From Pseudarthrobacter sp. NamE5 (GTDB lineage: Bacteria > Actinomycetota > Actinomycetes > Actinomycetales > Micrococcaceae), in contig NZ_VAHO01000013.1 of NCBI RefSeq assembly GCF_005796225.1, forward strand, positions 1-64,000: DNA of 64,000 nucleotides, in the 5' to 3' direction. Both the position numbers and the translations under genes were made by a program. The notes below the pieces were generated by a model, which saw nothing but the letters and a program-made list of their open reading frames with translations, ran no database searches and was not told the origin of the DNA. This document shows positions 43,012 through 52,800 of the stretch, piece by piece. Numbering within the stretch: position 1 is the stretch's first letter; each line of letters begins with the position of its first letter.

Positions 43012-44808
43012 TTGCCCGAGCCCATCCTGAGCTACCAAAACTCCCAGCTTTTCCGGTCCCATCAGCCCCACCGGATTCTCGCTGGAGCCATCCACTACTT
43101 CCGGGTCCACCCCGATCAGTGGCGGGACCGGCTGCTCAAACTCCAGGCGATGGGTGCCAACACCGTGGACACCTACGTGGCATGGAACTTCCACCAGCCG
43201 CGGCAGGACCGTGCACCAGACTTCAGTGGCTGGCAGGACCTGGGTGCCTTCATCGACACCGCAGCCGACATTGGCCTCGATGTCATCGTCCGTCCTGGTC
43301 CCTTCATTTGCGCTGAGTGGGACAACGGCGGGCTGCCGGCCTGGCTCACGCGCCTGCCCGGCATCGGGCTGCGGTGCATGGACCCCGTCTTCACCGGCGC
43401 CATCGAAACCTGGTTCGACCAACTGTTGCCCATCATCGTGCCGCGGCAGGCCGCGCACGGTGGCCCCGTCGTCGCCGTACAGATCGAGAACGAATACGGC
43501 AGCTACGGCGACGACAAGGACTACCTGCGCTGGAACAGGCAGGCACTTGAACAGCGCGGCATCACCGAACTGCTGTTCACCGCCGACGGCGGAACCGACT
43601 ACTTCCTGGACGGCGGCGCCCTGGAAGGCACCTGGGCGGCCGCCACCCTGGGCTCCCGTGGAGATGAAGCAGTGGAAACCTGGCAACGCCGCCGCCCTGG
43701 GGAACCCTTCTTCAACGTGGAATTCTGGGGAGGCTGGTTCGACCACTGGGGCGAGGAAAACCATCACGTCCGCGATGTCACCGAAACCTGCGTCGAGGTC
43801 CGCAAAATCCTGGACCTCGACGGCTCCATCTGCCTGTACATGGCCCACGGCGGCACCAACTTCGGACTGTCTTCCGGCGCGAACCACGACGGCAGCAAAC
43901 TCCAGCCCACCACCACCAGCTACGACTCGGACGCCCCCATCGCCGAGAACGGCACCCTCACCGACAAGTACCACGCGCTGCGGGCCGAGTTTTTCCGCGC
44001 CCAGGGAATCACCGATCCACCCCCGCTCCCGCCCGCCCTCCTGGAACCGGCGCCGGTACTTCCGGCGCAGTCCCTGCCCGTCGCCGCGGGCAAACCCCTG
44101 CTTCCACTCCTGCGCGAAGCCGGCCGTTCCGTCAGCAGCGTCCTTCCACTGACCTTTGAGCAGCTGGGGCTGGACGCCGGGATGGTTCTGTATTCTGCGC
44201 ATCCAGTCCTCCCGGGAAGGGATGACCAGCCGGAGGAAACCCCGCTGCGGATCCTGGGCCTGGCAGACCGTGCCTACATCTGGGTGGACGGCACGTTCGC
44301 CGGAATCCTTGATGACCACAATGGCGCCGACGGGCTCATGCTCACCGGGACCGGGACCCCGGTGCAGCTGGAGATCCTGGTCGAGAACCGGGGCAGGATC
44401 AATTACGGCCCGCTGATCGGCCAGGGCAAAGGAATCCTGCACGGCGTGCTCGTCAACCAGCGGCGCACCTTCAACTGGACTCAGACTCCGATTCCGCTGC
44501 CCGGATGGGGAGCAGACAAACTCGAACCCCTCGCTTCCGCAACCCTGGACATCGACGCGCCTGCCGATGCCTACCTGGCATTCCCGGGCTTCGGTCAAGG
44601 CTTTGTCTGGGTCAACGGATTCCTCCTGGGCCGCTACCAGGAGGCCGGGCCACAGGTCACCCTCTATATACCCGCTCCCCTCCTGCACGCCGGGACCAAC
44701 CGCATGCACATCCTGGACCTGGTCAAGCATGGCACGCAGGTTGAGCTTCGTGCCGAACCTGAACTGGGTACCCCCAGTACGGGAAAAATCCTCGCCGCGG
44801 AACTGTAG
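43012..44808 (+). CDS. GH35 beta-galactosidase
   Basis: 598 residues from TTG 43012 behind AAGGAAA. The TIM barrel (1-330) has ILAGAIHYFRVHPDQWRDRL, GPFICAEWDNGGLPAWL, acid/base Glu in VQIENEYGSYG and nucleophile Glu in FFNVEFWGGWFDHWG. The C-terminal part contains the beta-sandwich domains usual for the family. There is no signal peptide, so it acts on imported oligosaccharide in the cytoplasm, removing terminal beta-galactose. A Gal-GlcNAc or Gal-GalNAc product would connect it to the Nag genes that follow. Confidence 0.93.
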   Translation: MPEPILSYQNSQLFRSHQPHRILAGAIHYFRVHPDQWRDRLLKLQAMGANTVDTYVAWNFHQPRQDRAPDFSGWQDLGAFIDTAADIGLDVIVRPGPFICAEWDNGGLPAWLTRLPGIGLRCMDPVFTGAIETWFDQLLPIIVPRQAAHGGPVVAVQIENEYGSYGDDKDYLRWNRQALEQRGITELLFTADGGTDYFLDGGALEGTWAAATLGSRGDEAVETWQRRRPGEPFFNVEFWGGWFDHWGEENHHVRDVTETCVEVRKILDLDGSICLYMAHGGTNFGLSSGANHDGSKLQPTTTSYDSDAPIAENGTLTDKYHALRAEFFRAQGITDPPPLPPALLEPAPVLPAQSLPVAAGKPLLPLLREAGRSVSSVLPLTFEQLGLDAGMVLYSAHPVLPGRDDQPEETPLRILGLADRAYIWVDGTFAGILDDHNGADGLMLTGTGTPVQLEILVENRGRINYGPLIGQGKGILHGVLVNQRRTFNWTQTPIPLPGWGADKLEPLASATLDIDAPADAYLAFPGFGQGFVWVNGFLLGRYQEAGPQVTLYIPAPLLHAGTNRMHILDLVKHGTQVELRAEPELGTPSTGKILAAEL

Positions 44809-44821
44809 CCAGGACCCGATC

Positions 44822-45883
44822 ATGAGCACAGCAACAACACCATGGAAGAGCCATGCGCCTTCACGGCAGGTGGCCCTTGCCCTGGACATCGGCGGAACGA
44901 CGCTCAAGGGCGCGGCCGTGGATATCACCGGCCGCACCCTCATCACGCAGACCGTCCCCACGGGCCGCCCCGGTAAAGGTGTTATGCACCGGGCACTGGA
45001 GATCCTCCGGGCATTGAAGGCCGAATCACTCCAGCGCGGGCTGCATCCCGTTGGCATCGGCATCGGAACTCCTGGGTTGGTGAACTCCGACACTGGGATT
45101 GTCGAATATGCCTCATCCCTGGGCTGGACCACCATGCCCGTCGCGGACCTGCTGTCCGCAGAATTCGGTCTTCCCGTTCTCATCGGCCACGATGCGCGCG
45201 CCGCCGGGCTGGCAGAAGCCCGCCTCCTGCCAGCGTCTCCAGGCCAAGATTCTGTCTTTGTCGCCATCGGCACCGGAGTCGGGGCAGCAGTCATCACCGA
45301 CGGCACCGTCGTCAAAGGAGCCACCCACTCCGCCGGAGAACTGGGCCATATCCCCGTCATCCCCGGCGGCGAAACATGCACCTGCAGCCAGCGCGGCTGC
45401 CTCGAAGCCTACTTTTCCGGCGCGGGCCTCGTCCGCAGATACCGCCGCCATGGAGGAGATCCTGCCACGACCGCGGCAGACATCGCCTCCGGCCGGGCAG
45501 GTGAGGCCGGTGCAAGCATCTGGGACGAAGGAATTCAGGCCCTTGCCCTGGCGCTGGCCACCGTCACCCTGCTCACCGACCCCAGAACGATCATCATCGG
45601 CGGCGGACTGTCCGAAGCCGGCGACACACTCCTGCACCCACTCGGACAAAACATGTCATTGCTCTTGGGCTGGCGCCGCCCGCCGGAACTGCGGCGCTCA
45701 CTACTGGGACCACGGGCGGGACAAATCGGGGCCGCCATCCTTGGCTTCCGGGCGGCGGGTTTCCCGGACGCAGACACCAGCTGGAGCCCTGAAGATGTCA
45801 CCGCCGAAGCACCACGGCCGCTGGAAGAGCACATAAGCCCGCAGCTGACACTCGACATCAGGAACCACCAAGGACACCCATGA
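44822..45883 (+). CDS. ROK-family sugar kinase (probable N-acetylhexosamine kinase)
   Basis: 353 residues from ATG 44822. ATP motif LALDIGGTTLKGAAVDITG, catalytic Asp in IGHDARAAGLAEARL, and the ROK zinc motif GHIPVIPGGETCTCSQRGCL. There is no HTH, so it is an enzyme rather than a NagC-type repressor. It overlaps nagB (ATGA), which argues for phosphorylation of GlcNAc or ManNAc to feed NagA/NagB, since the locus imports via ABC rather than PTS. Confidence 0.88.
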   Translation: MSTATTPWKSHAPSRQVALALDIGGTTLKGAAVDITGRTLITQTVPTGRPGKGVMHRALEILRALKAESLQRGLHPVGIGIGTPGLVNSDTGIVEYASSLGWTTMPVADLLSAEFGLPVLIGHDARAAGLAEARLLPASPGQDSVFVAIGTGVGAAVITDGTVVKGATHSAGELGHIPVIPGGETCTCSQRGCLEAYFSGAGLVRRYRRHGGDPATTAADIASGRAGEAGASIWDEGIQALALALATVTLLTDPRTIIIGGGLSEAGDTLLHPLGQNMSLLLGWRRPPELRRSLLGPRAGQIGAAILGFRAAGFPDADTSWSPEDVTAEAPRPLEEHISPQLTLDIRNHQGHP

Positions 45884-46650
45884 AAATCGCCATCCTTAAG
45901 ACCTCCGCCGACATCGGCGCCTACGCCGCAGATATCATCGAAAACCGCATCAGCCACGGCCGCATGAAAGTCCTCGGCGTCGCTACCGGATCCTCTCCGC
46001 TGCCCGTCTATAAGGAACTGGCCGCCCGGCGCCTGGAAGGCCTGTCCGCTGTGTCCGCTTTCGCACTGGACGAGTACGTGGGCCTCAGCCCCAGCCACCC
46101 CGAGAGCTACCACGCAGTCATTAACCGTGAAGTGACAAAGCCCCTCGGACTGGACCCGGAACGAGTCCACGTGCCGGATGGGACTGCCACCGACCTGGAA
46201 GGGGCATGCGCCGGCTACGAGGAACGCATCACCGCCTTCGGCGGAATCGACCTCCAGCTGCTGGGCATCGGCTCCACCGGCCACATCGGCTTCAACGAGC
46301 CAACCTCATCCCTGAGCTCACGCACCAGGATCAAGACACTCACGCCCGAGACGCGCAAAGACAACGCCCGATTCTTCACCAGCCCGGACGAAGTCCCAAC
46401 GCACTGCCTCACCCAGGGCCTCGGCACCATCATGGACGCGAAGGAAGTCGTGCTGATCGCCCAGGGCCGCTCAAAGGCAAAGGCCATCGCCGGCCTCATT
46501 GAAGGCCCGGTCAGCGTCATGTGTCCTGGCTCGGTGCTGCAAATGCACCCCCAGGCCACGGTAATTTTGGACGAAGAGGCCGCCTCAGAACTTCAAGGCG
46601 CCGCCTACTACAAGTACGTGGCAGAGAACCTGCCCCTCTGGCAGCGGTAA
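45880..46650 (+). CDS. nagB: Glucosamine-6-phosphate deaminase
   Basis: 256 residues. SAFALDEYVGLSPSHPESY gives the catalytic Asp, and GIGSTGHIGFNEPTSSLSSR gives the His and Glu of the active site. The residue equivalent to E. coli Asp141 (in GNDGHIAFNEP) is Thr here, a rare change; many Gram-positive enzymes have Asn. It converts GlcN-6-P to fructose-6-P and ammonia, and lies between ROK kinase and nagA. Confidence 0.9.
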   Translation: MKIAILKTSADIGAYAADIIENRISHGRMKVLGVATGSSPLPVYKELAARRLEGLSAVSAFALDEYVGLSPSHPESYHAVINREVTKPLGLDPERVHVPDGTATDLEGACAGYEERITAFGGIDLQLLGIGSTGHIGFNEPTSSLSSRTRIKTLTPETRKDNARFFTSPDEVPTHCLTQGLGTIMDAKEVVLIAQGRSKAKAIAGLIEGPVSVMCPGSVLQMHPQATVILDEEAASELQGAAYYKYVAENLPLWQR

Positions 46651-46654
46651 CCCC

Positions 46655-47851
46655 ATGCTCTCGGAAAACCTCACCCAAAAAGCAACGGCCCGGCAGGGGC
46701 AGGGTGTTCTCTGCGACCTCATCATGCACAGCGCACGCCTCCTGGATACAAACGGCGCGGTAGAGAACGGATGGGTGGCAATCCAGGACCGCACGATTAT
46801 CGCAACCGGCTCGGGAACCAGCTGGCACACCTATGCCGCCCGGGAAGTCGTCGACGGCAGCGGCGGGATTCTGGTGCCAGGGTTCATCGACCTGCACTGT
46901 CACGGAGCCGGCGGAGCGTCCTTCGACGCAAAACCACACCACATCCTGGACGCGCTGGCGGTCCACCGGGCACACGGCACCACCCGTTCCGTTCTCAGCC
47001 TTGTCAGCGCCCCTCTCGATGAGCTCTGCCGCAGCCTGAACACCATTGCAGACCTGGTGGACATCAACCCCCTGATCCTCGGATCACACCTCGAAGGACC
47101 CTTCCTCGCCACCGCCCGGTGCGGTGCCCACAACCCGGATCACCTGATACATCCCACCCCCGCAGCGGTGAGCCGGCTCCTCGACGCAGCCCGTGGAACC
47201 CTCCGCCAAGTCACCATCGCCCCGGAACTGCCCGGAGCCCTTAACGCGATCGAAGAACTCGTCGCCGCAGGAGTCACCGTGGCAGTAGGCCACACCGACG
47301 CGGACATGGCACTCACCCAAGAGGCATTCGCCCGTGGCGCCACCCTGCTCACCCACGCCTTCAACGCCATGGCCGGAATCCATCACCGTGCACCCGGCCC
47401 CGTCGTCGCCGCATTCGGCGACCCGGCCGCATCCCTGGAAATTATTCTTGACGGCGTCCACGTAGACCCCGCCGTAGCAAAAATGGCCTTCGACGCCGCC
47501 CCGGGCCGCATCGCCCTGGTCACCGACGCCATGGCCGCGACAGGGGCGAAAGACGGGCACTACCGCCTAGGCAGCGCGAACGTCACCGTTAAGGCAGGGC
47601 GTGCCGTCCTGACAGGAATCAACACGATTGCCGGCTCCACCCTCACCCAAGACACCGCATTCAGAAACGCAGTCACCCTGCTCAACCTCCACCCCCACGA
47701 CGCCATCACAGCACTGACCGCCACACCCGCTCACCTTGTCGGCCGCCAAGACCTGGGAAGCCTCAGTACCGGGAAAACAGCAGACCTTGTCCTGCTCGAC
47801 CAGGAATACAACGTACTCGCCGTCTGGGCCGAAGGGATCGAACAATCGTGA
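46655..47851 (+). CDS. nagA: N-acetylglucosamine-6-phosphate deacetylase
   Basis: 398 residues. An amidohydrolase with PGFIDLHCHGAGG, Glu in GSHLEGPFL, His in VAVGHTDAD and TLLTHAFNAM, substrate loop ILDGVHVDP and catalytic Asp in LVTDAMAATG. It removes acetate from GlcNAc-6-P to give the NagB substrate. It starts 4 bp after nagB and overlaps the mutarotase gene (GTGA). Confidence 0.95.
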   Translation: MLSENLTQKATARQGQGVLCDLIMHSARLLDTNGAVENGWVAIQDRTIIATGSGTSWHTYAAREVVDGSGGILVPGFIDLHCHGAGGASFDAKPHHILDALAVHRAHGTTRSVLSLVSAPLDELCRSLNTIADLVDINPLILGSHLEGPFLATARCGAHNPDHLIHPTPAAVSRLLDAARGTLRQVTIAPELPGALNAIEELVAAGVTVAVGHTDADMALTQEAFARGATLLTHAFNAMAGIHHRAPGPVVAAFGDPAASLEIILDGVHVDPAVAKMAFDAAPGRIALVTDAMAATGAKDGHYRLGSANVTVKAGRAVLTGINTIAGSTLTQDTAFRNAVTLLNLHPHDAITALTATPAHLVGRQDLGSLSTGKTADLVLLDQEYNVLAVWAEGIEQS

Positions 47852-48714
47852 TCGACGTACAGACCAAAGCGCTGGACGAGCACCAACAGCTTCAATCCCT
47901 CAACGTATCCGGACCATCCGCAACCGGACAGGTGTTCTTCCAAGGCGCCCAGATCGTCCAATGGACGCCCAACGGTGCCGACCCCGTCCTCTGGCTAGGC
48001 TCACGCAACCAGTTTCGCAACGCAGATCCCATCCGCGGTGGCATCCCCATCTGCCTCCCCTGGTTCGGCAGCACAGCCGCGCCCCGCCACGGCATCGCCC
48101 GGACGCTTCCGTGGCAACTGACCGGCGTCGAGCAAAACCCGGAACACGTCACGCTGACATTCGAGCTTGACTATCAACGGATGGCCACAAACACGCCCAC
48201 CTGGCCGCACCCCTTCCGGGCCCGGTTCCAAGCCAAATTCAGCCAATTCCTGACCATCACGCTGCAAGTGACCCACCTCGGCGACCAGCCCGCGATCTAC
48301 GAACCAGCACTTCACCCCTACTTCCAGGTAGGAGACATCAGACGCGTCCGTATCTCAGGCCTGGACAACGCCCCGTTCACGGACCGCAGCACCGCCGACA
48401 CCCTGGAACCAGGCATAGGCTTCACCGGGCAAGGCATCGACCGCGTGTATTCCTGCTCGAAAGCGATCACCATCCACGACGACGCCAACAACAGAGACAT
48501 CATCCTGCACTCGCCTGATGCCAGGAGCCGGGTCCTCTGGAATCCAGGTGCCCAAGACGCCGGCTCCCTCCACGATCTCGGAGAAGACGACTGGCAATCA
48601 TTCCTGTGCGTTGAGCCCGGCAACGTACACGAGAACGCCATCACCCTGATCCCAGGAGAACAACACAGCTTCACATCAGGAATTCAGGTCATCACCCAAT
48701 ACACCGGACGATAA
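47848..48714 (+). CDS. D-hexose-6-phosphate mutarotase (aldose 1-epimerase family)
   Basis: 288 residues from GTG 47848. Active-site His in RHGIARTLPWQL and EPALHPYFQVGDI, general base Glu in SFLCVEPGN: the YeaD-type subgroup rather than GalM. It speeds interconversion of alpha and beta sugar phosphates. It is the last gene of the operon. Confidence 0.88.
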   Translation: MIDVQTKALDEHQQLQSLNVSGPSATGQVFFQGAQIVQWTPNGADPVLWLGSRNQFRNADPIRGGIPICLPWFGSTAAPRHGIARTLPWQLTGVEQNPEHVTLTFELDYQRMATNTPTWPHPFRARFQAKFSQFLTITLQVTHLGDQPAIYEPALHPYFQVGDIRRVRISGLDNAPFTDRSTADTLEPGIGFTGQGIDRVYSCSKAITIHDDANNRDIILHSPDARSRVLWNPGAQDAGSLHDLGEDDWQSFLCVEPGNVHENAITLIPGEQHSFTSGIQVITQYTGR

Positions 48715-49155
48715 AGCACTGCATGGGTCCAATGCCGCATGTTTGCCGGATGTGCCAGTGGCGTCTGCGCTGTCCTGGCTGCAGCACCCAGTGCTCAGGT
48801 TCCTCCGCCGGCTCACATACAAGATGGTTCCCGTGCCGAAAACCACCAGTGGACCTGGCCAGCCCGTGATGTAGCTGCTTACTAGAGTCTTGGGCGGCCA
48901 GCAGTATCTCCGCCCCGCCATTTAGCTTTCACGACCTTTTTGGGGCTCGCATCCTGCCTGGTGGGGAGGTAGAGCCGGCTGTTCCGCTCCCGGCACGTAT
49001 CTCAGTTGTACCTGACTCCTCGGACAGTGCCCGTTCCGTCAGGCACAAGCCGTAGCGAATAGGTCGGCTCCTGTTCTGGGTACCCGGCGCGGCGTCATGC
49101 TTGTCTTCAACGCCTTGGGAGCCGCGCTCCGCCCAGGCAAAGGACCACACCCAAC
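48715..49155. other. Intergenic region without a clear gene
   Basis: 440 bp between the convergent ends of the saccharide operon and metH. A minus-strand frame ending inside the mutarotase gene has one hydrophobic stretch (GWPGPLVVFGTGTILYVS), but no ribosome binding site or family. No strong terminator is visible for either neighbour. Confidence 0.4.
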
Positions 49156-52100
49156 TCACACCTTGAAGTACTTCGCCTCCGGGTGGTGGAATACAAACGC
49201 GTCGGTGGACTGCTCGGGGTGCAGCATCAGCTCGTCGCTCAAGATCACGCCCATCCGCTCGGGCTTCAGCAGCTCCGTCACCTTGCGGCGGTCCTCCATG
49301 TCCGGGCACGCGGGGTAGCCCAGCGAGAACCGCGCACCGCGGTAGTCCAGCTTGAAATACCCTGCGGTGTCCTTCGGCTCCTCGGCCCCGAAGCCCAGCT
49401 CCTTGCGGATGCGCGCGTGCCAGAACTCCGCCAGTGCCTCGGTGAGCTGCATGACCAGGCCGTTCAGCTCGTAATAGTCGCGGTACTGGTTGGCGGCGAA
49501 CATCTTCGAGGTGAACTCCTCGATCTTCGAGCCGGCGGTAACCAGCTGGACCGGCAGGACGTCGATCTGTCCGGATTCGCGGGACTTCACGAAGTCGGCC
49601 AGGCAGAGGTGCCGGTCGCGGCGCTGGCGGGGGAAGTCGAAACGCAGCCGGTCGATGCCGATGGGGCCCCCTGAACCACCGTCCGGGGCGAGCAGGCCCG
49701 GTGTGCCGAGGACGCCGTCGGAATCCTCGCCGTGGTGCAGCACCACCACCTGTTCGCCTTCCGAAACCACCGGGAAGTAGCCGTAGGCGACGGATGCATC
49801 GAGCATGCCCTCACCGAGGATGCGGTCCAGCCAGTAGCGCAGGCGCGGCCGGCCCTCACGTTCCACGAGTTCCTCGTAGGAGGCGCCGTCCTCGCCGCGG
49901 CCGGGCTTGAGCCCCCACTGCCCCATGAAGGTGGCGCGCTCATCGAGGAAGGCGGAGTAGTCGTGGAGCGAGACGCCGCGGACAATGCGCGTGCCCCAGA
50001 ACGGCGGCGTGGGCACGGGGTTGTCGGCGGTGACGTCGGACCGGCCGGGCATGGCTTCCGGCTCGGTCACCGTGAACTTTGCGCCTCCCTTGTGGATGCG
50101 CTTCTTCAAAGGCGGCAGGCCGACGTCGTCCGGCGACTCGCCGCGCGCAACGCGGACCAGCGGCTCCATGAGGGCGAGGCCCTCGAAGGCGTCCTTTGCG
50201 TAACGGACCACGCCGTCAAACTGCTCGGCCAGGTCCTGCTCCACGTAGGCGCGGGTCAGGGCTGCGCCGCCCAGGATGACGGGCCACTTCTTGGCCAGGC
50301 CGCGGGACTGCAGCTCCGCGAGGTTCTCCTTCATCACCACGGTGGACTTCACCAGCAGGCCGGACATGCCGATCACGTCGGCGTCGTGTTCCTCGGCTGC
50401 GGCCATGATCTCGGCGATGCCCTGCTTGATGCCGATGTTCACCACTTTGTAGCCGTTGTTGGTGAGGATGATGTCTACCAGGTTCTTGCCGATATCGTGC
50501 ACGTCGCCGCGTACGGTGGCGATCACCATGGTGCCCTTGCCGGAGGAATCGGATTTCTCCATGTGCGGCTCGAGCAGGGCGACGGCGTTCTTCATCACCT
50601 CGGCGGACTGCAGCACGAACGGCAGCTGCATCTCGCCGGCGCCAAATCGCTCGCCTACGACCTTCATGCCTTCGAGCAGGTGGTCGTTGATGATCCCGAG
50701 CGGGGTCATGCCCTCGCTGCGGGCCAGGTCGAGGTCCTCTTCGAGGCCCTTGCCTTCGCCGTCGATGATGCGCCGCTCCAGGCGCGCGCCCGTGGGCAGC
50801 GCGGCGAGTTCGGCGGCGCGCTGGTCCTTGAGCGCTGCAGTGTCGACGCCGGCGAACATGTCCAGCATGATGGCGAGCGGATCGTACGTGGTGTTTCCGT
50901 CGGCATCGTATTCGCGGCGGTCCCAGACGAGGTCCAGGGCCACCTTGCGCTGTTCCTCCGGCAGGGAGGCGAGCGGCACGATCTTGGCGGCGTCGATGAT
51001 ACCGCTGGTCAGGCCCGCCTGGACGGCCTCGTGCAGGAACACGGAGTTCAGGACGATGCGCGCGGCCGGATTGAGGCCGAAGGACACGTTGGAGACGCCG
51101 AGGGTGGTGTTGATGCCGGGGTACTTGGTGGTGATCTGGCGGATGGCTTCGATGGTTTCGATGCCGTCCCGGCGGGTTTCTTCCTGGCCGGTGGCGACGG
51201 GGAAGGTCAGGGCGTCGACGATGATGTCCTCGACGCGCATGCCCCATTCGCCCACCAGGGCGTCGACGAGGCGCGAGGCGATGGCAACTTTGCCTTCGGT
51301 GGTGCGGGCCTGGCCCTGTTCGTCGATGGTAAGTGCGATTACGGCGGTGCCGTGTTCCTTCACGAGCGGCATGATGCGCGCGAAGCGGCTGTTGGGGCCA
51401 TCGCCGTCCTCGTAGTTGACGGAGTTGACCACCGGGCGGCCGCCGATGTGTTCGAGGCCGGCCTGCAGGACGGGAGGTTCGGTGGAGTCGATGACGAGCG
51501 GGAGGGTGGAGGCCGACGCGAAACGCGAGACGACCTCCTTGATGTCCGCGACGCCGTCGCGCCCCACGTAGTCGACGCAGACGTCCAGCAGGTGGGCGCC
51601 GACGCGGATCTGGTCGCGGGCGATGTCCACGCAGTCGTCCCAGCGCTCTTCGAGCATGGCCTGGCGGAACGCCTTGGAGCCGTTGGCGTTGGTGCGTTCG
51701 CCGATGGCGAGGTAGGAGGCGTCTTGGTCGAAGTTCACGTGCTGGTAGAGGGAGGCGATGCCGGCCTCGCGTTCGGTGGGGACGCGGGCGGGGCCGTTCC
51801 CGTTGCTGGCTTTCGTCTCCTTGTTGCGGAAGGGCGCAAGGCGTTCAACGACGGCGGCCATGTGCTCCGGCGTCGTACCGCAGCAGCCGCCCACGAGGCC
51901 CAGGCCGAATTCGCGCACGAACTGCTCGTGCGCGGTGGCGAGTTCGGTGGGGGTGAGCGGGTAGTGCGCGCCGTTGGCGCCGAGGATGGGCAGGCCGGCG
52001 TTGGGCATGCAGGCGATGGCCACGGAGGACTGCTTGGAGAGGTGGCGCAGGTGCTCGCTCATCTCGTCCGGGCCGGTGGCGCAGTTCAGGCCGATGGCGT

Positions 52101-52800
52101 CGACGCCGAGCGGCTCGAGTGCGGTGAGCGCGGCGCCGATCTCGGAGCCCATGAGCATGGTTCCCGTGGTTTCGACGGTGACCTCTACAAAGATGGGGAG
52201 CCGGACGCCGCGCGTGACGATGGCCTGCTTGCAGCCGTTGACCGCGGCTTTGGTTTGCAGGAGGTCCTGGCTGGTTTCGATGAGGAAGGCGTCCGCGCCG
52301 CCGTCGATGAGGCCCTCGGCCTGCAGGGCGAAGGTCTGCTTGAGGTAGTCGTAGCTGGTGTGGCCGAGGCTGGGGAGCTTGGTGCCGGGGCCCATGGAGC
52401 CGAGGACCCAGCGCATGCGGCCGTCGGTTGCTTCTGCCGCTTCGGCGCGTTCGCGGGCGATCTTGGCGCCCTTGAGGGCGAGTTCTGCGATGCGGTCGTC
52501 GATGCCGTAGTCGGAGAGGTTGGACCAGTTGGCGCCGAAGGTGTTGGTTTCCACCGCATCGATGCCCGTGGCGAAGTACGCGTCATGGATGTCCGCGAGG
52601 ACATCCGGCCGGGTGTCATTGAGGATCTCGTTGCAGCCTTCGAGTCCCTGGAAGTCCTCCTCGAGCGAGAGGTCCCGGCCCTGCAGCATGGTGCCCATCG
52701 CGCCGTCGGCAATGACGACCCGGTGATTCACAGCATCCAGCAGCTCCTGTGAACGCACGGGGCGGGGCACGGACTCAATATCAAGCGCAAAACGAGGCAT
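49156..52800 (-). CDS. metH: Cobalamin-dependent methionine synthase
   Basis: 1214 residues with all modules: homocysteine domain (about 20-335; zinc cysteines in GLNCATGPDEM and VGGCCGTTPEH), pterin domain (about 360-620, AIGERTNANGSKAF), cobalamin cap and B12-binding domain (DVHDIGKNLVDIIL at about 765, the axial His), and SAM activation domain (about 900-1214, containing DASVAYGYFPVVSE and DYRGARFSLGYPACPD). It makes methionine from homocysteine and methyl-THF. No cobalamin or SAM riboswitch is seen in the 330 bp upstream. Two diverged fragments of a second copy lie at 29.4 and 31.6 kb. Confidence 0.97.
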   Translation of the reverse strand: MPRFALDIESVPRPVRSQELLDAVNHRVVIADGAMGTMLQGRDLSLEEDFQGLEGCNEILNDTRPDVLADIHDAYFATGIDAVETNTFGANWSNLSDYGIDDRIAELALKGAKIARERAEAAEATDGRMRWVLGSMGPGTKLPSLGHTSYDYLKQTFALQAEGLIDGGADAFLIETSQDLLQTKAAVNGCKQAIVTRGVRLPIFVEVTVETTGTMLMGSEIGAALTALEPLGVDAIGLNCATGPDEMSEHLRHLSKQSSVAIACMPNAGLPILGANGAHYPLTPTELATAHEQFVREFGLGLVGGCCGTTPEHMAAVVERLAPFRNKETKASNGNGPARVPTEREAGIASLYQHVNFDQDASYLAIGERTNANGSKAFRQAMLEERWDDCVDIARDQIRVGAHLLDVCVDYVGRDGVADIKEVVSRFASASTLPLVIDSTEPPVLQAGLEHIGGRPVVNSVNYEDGDGPNSRFARIMPLVKEHGTAVIALTIDEQGQARTTEGKVAIASRLVDALVGEWGMRVEDIIVDALTFPVATGQEETRRDGIETIEAIRQITTKYPGINTTLGVSNVSFGLNPAARIVLNSVFLHEAVQAGLTSGIIDAAKIVPLASLPEEQRKVALDLVWDRREYDADGNTTYDPLAIMLDMFAGVDTAALKDQRAAELAALPTGARLERRIIDGEGKGLEEDLDLARSEGMTPLGIINDHLLEGMKVVGERFGAGEMQLPFVLQSAEVMKNAVALLEPHMEKSDSSGKGTMVIATVRGDVHDIGKNLVDIILTNNGYKVVNIGIKQGIAEIMAAAEEHDADVIGMSGLLVKSTVVMKENLAELQSRGLAKKWPVILGGAALTRAYVEQDLAEQFDGVVRYAKDAFEGLALMEPLVRVARGESPDDVGLPPLKKRIHKGGAKFTVTEPEAMPGRSDVTADNPVPTPPFWGTRIVRGVSLHDYSAFLDERATFMGQWGLKPGRGEDGASYEELVEREGRPRLRYWLDRILGEGMLDASVAYGYFPVVSEGEQVVVLHHGEDSDGVLGTPGLLAPDGGSGGPIGIDRLRFDFPRQRRDRHLCLADFVKSRESGQIDVLPVQLVTAGSKIEEFTSKMFAANQYRDYYELNGLVMQLTEALAEFWHARIRKELGFGAEEPKDTAGYFKLDYRGARFSLGYPACPDMEDRRKVTELLKPERMGVILSDELMLHPEQSTDAFVFHHPEAKYFKV

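Noticed and set aside
42868..45381. 837-codon minus-strand frame opposite GH35/ROK
   Set aside because: Antisense of two genes with clear catalytic motifs; no family similarity.
48676..48921. 81-codon minus-strand frame with one hydrophobic stretch
   Set aside because: Overlaps the mutarotase 3' end and has no start signal; the hydrophobic stretch alone is not enough.
49732..52752. 1006-codon plus-strand frame opposite metH
   Set aside because: Shadow frame of metH; repetitive Gly/Val/His composition.
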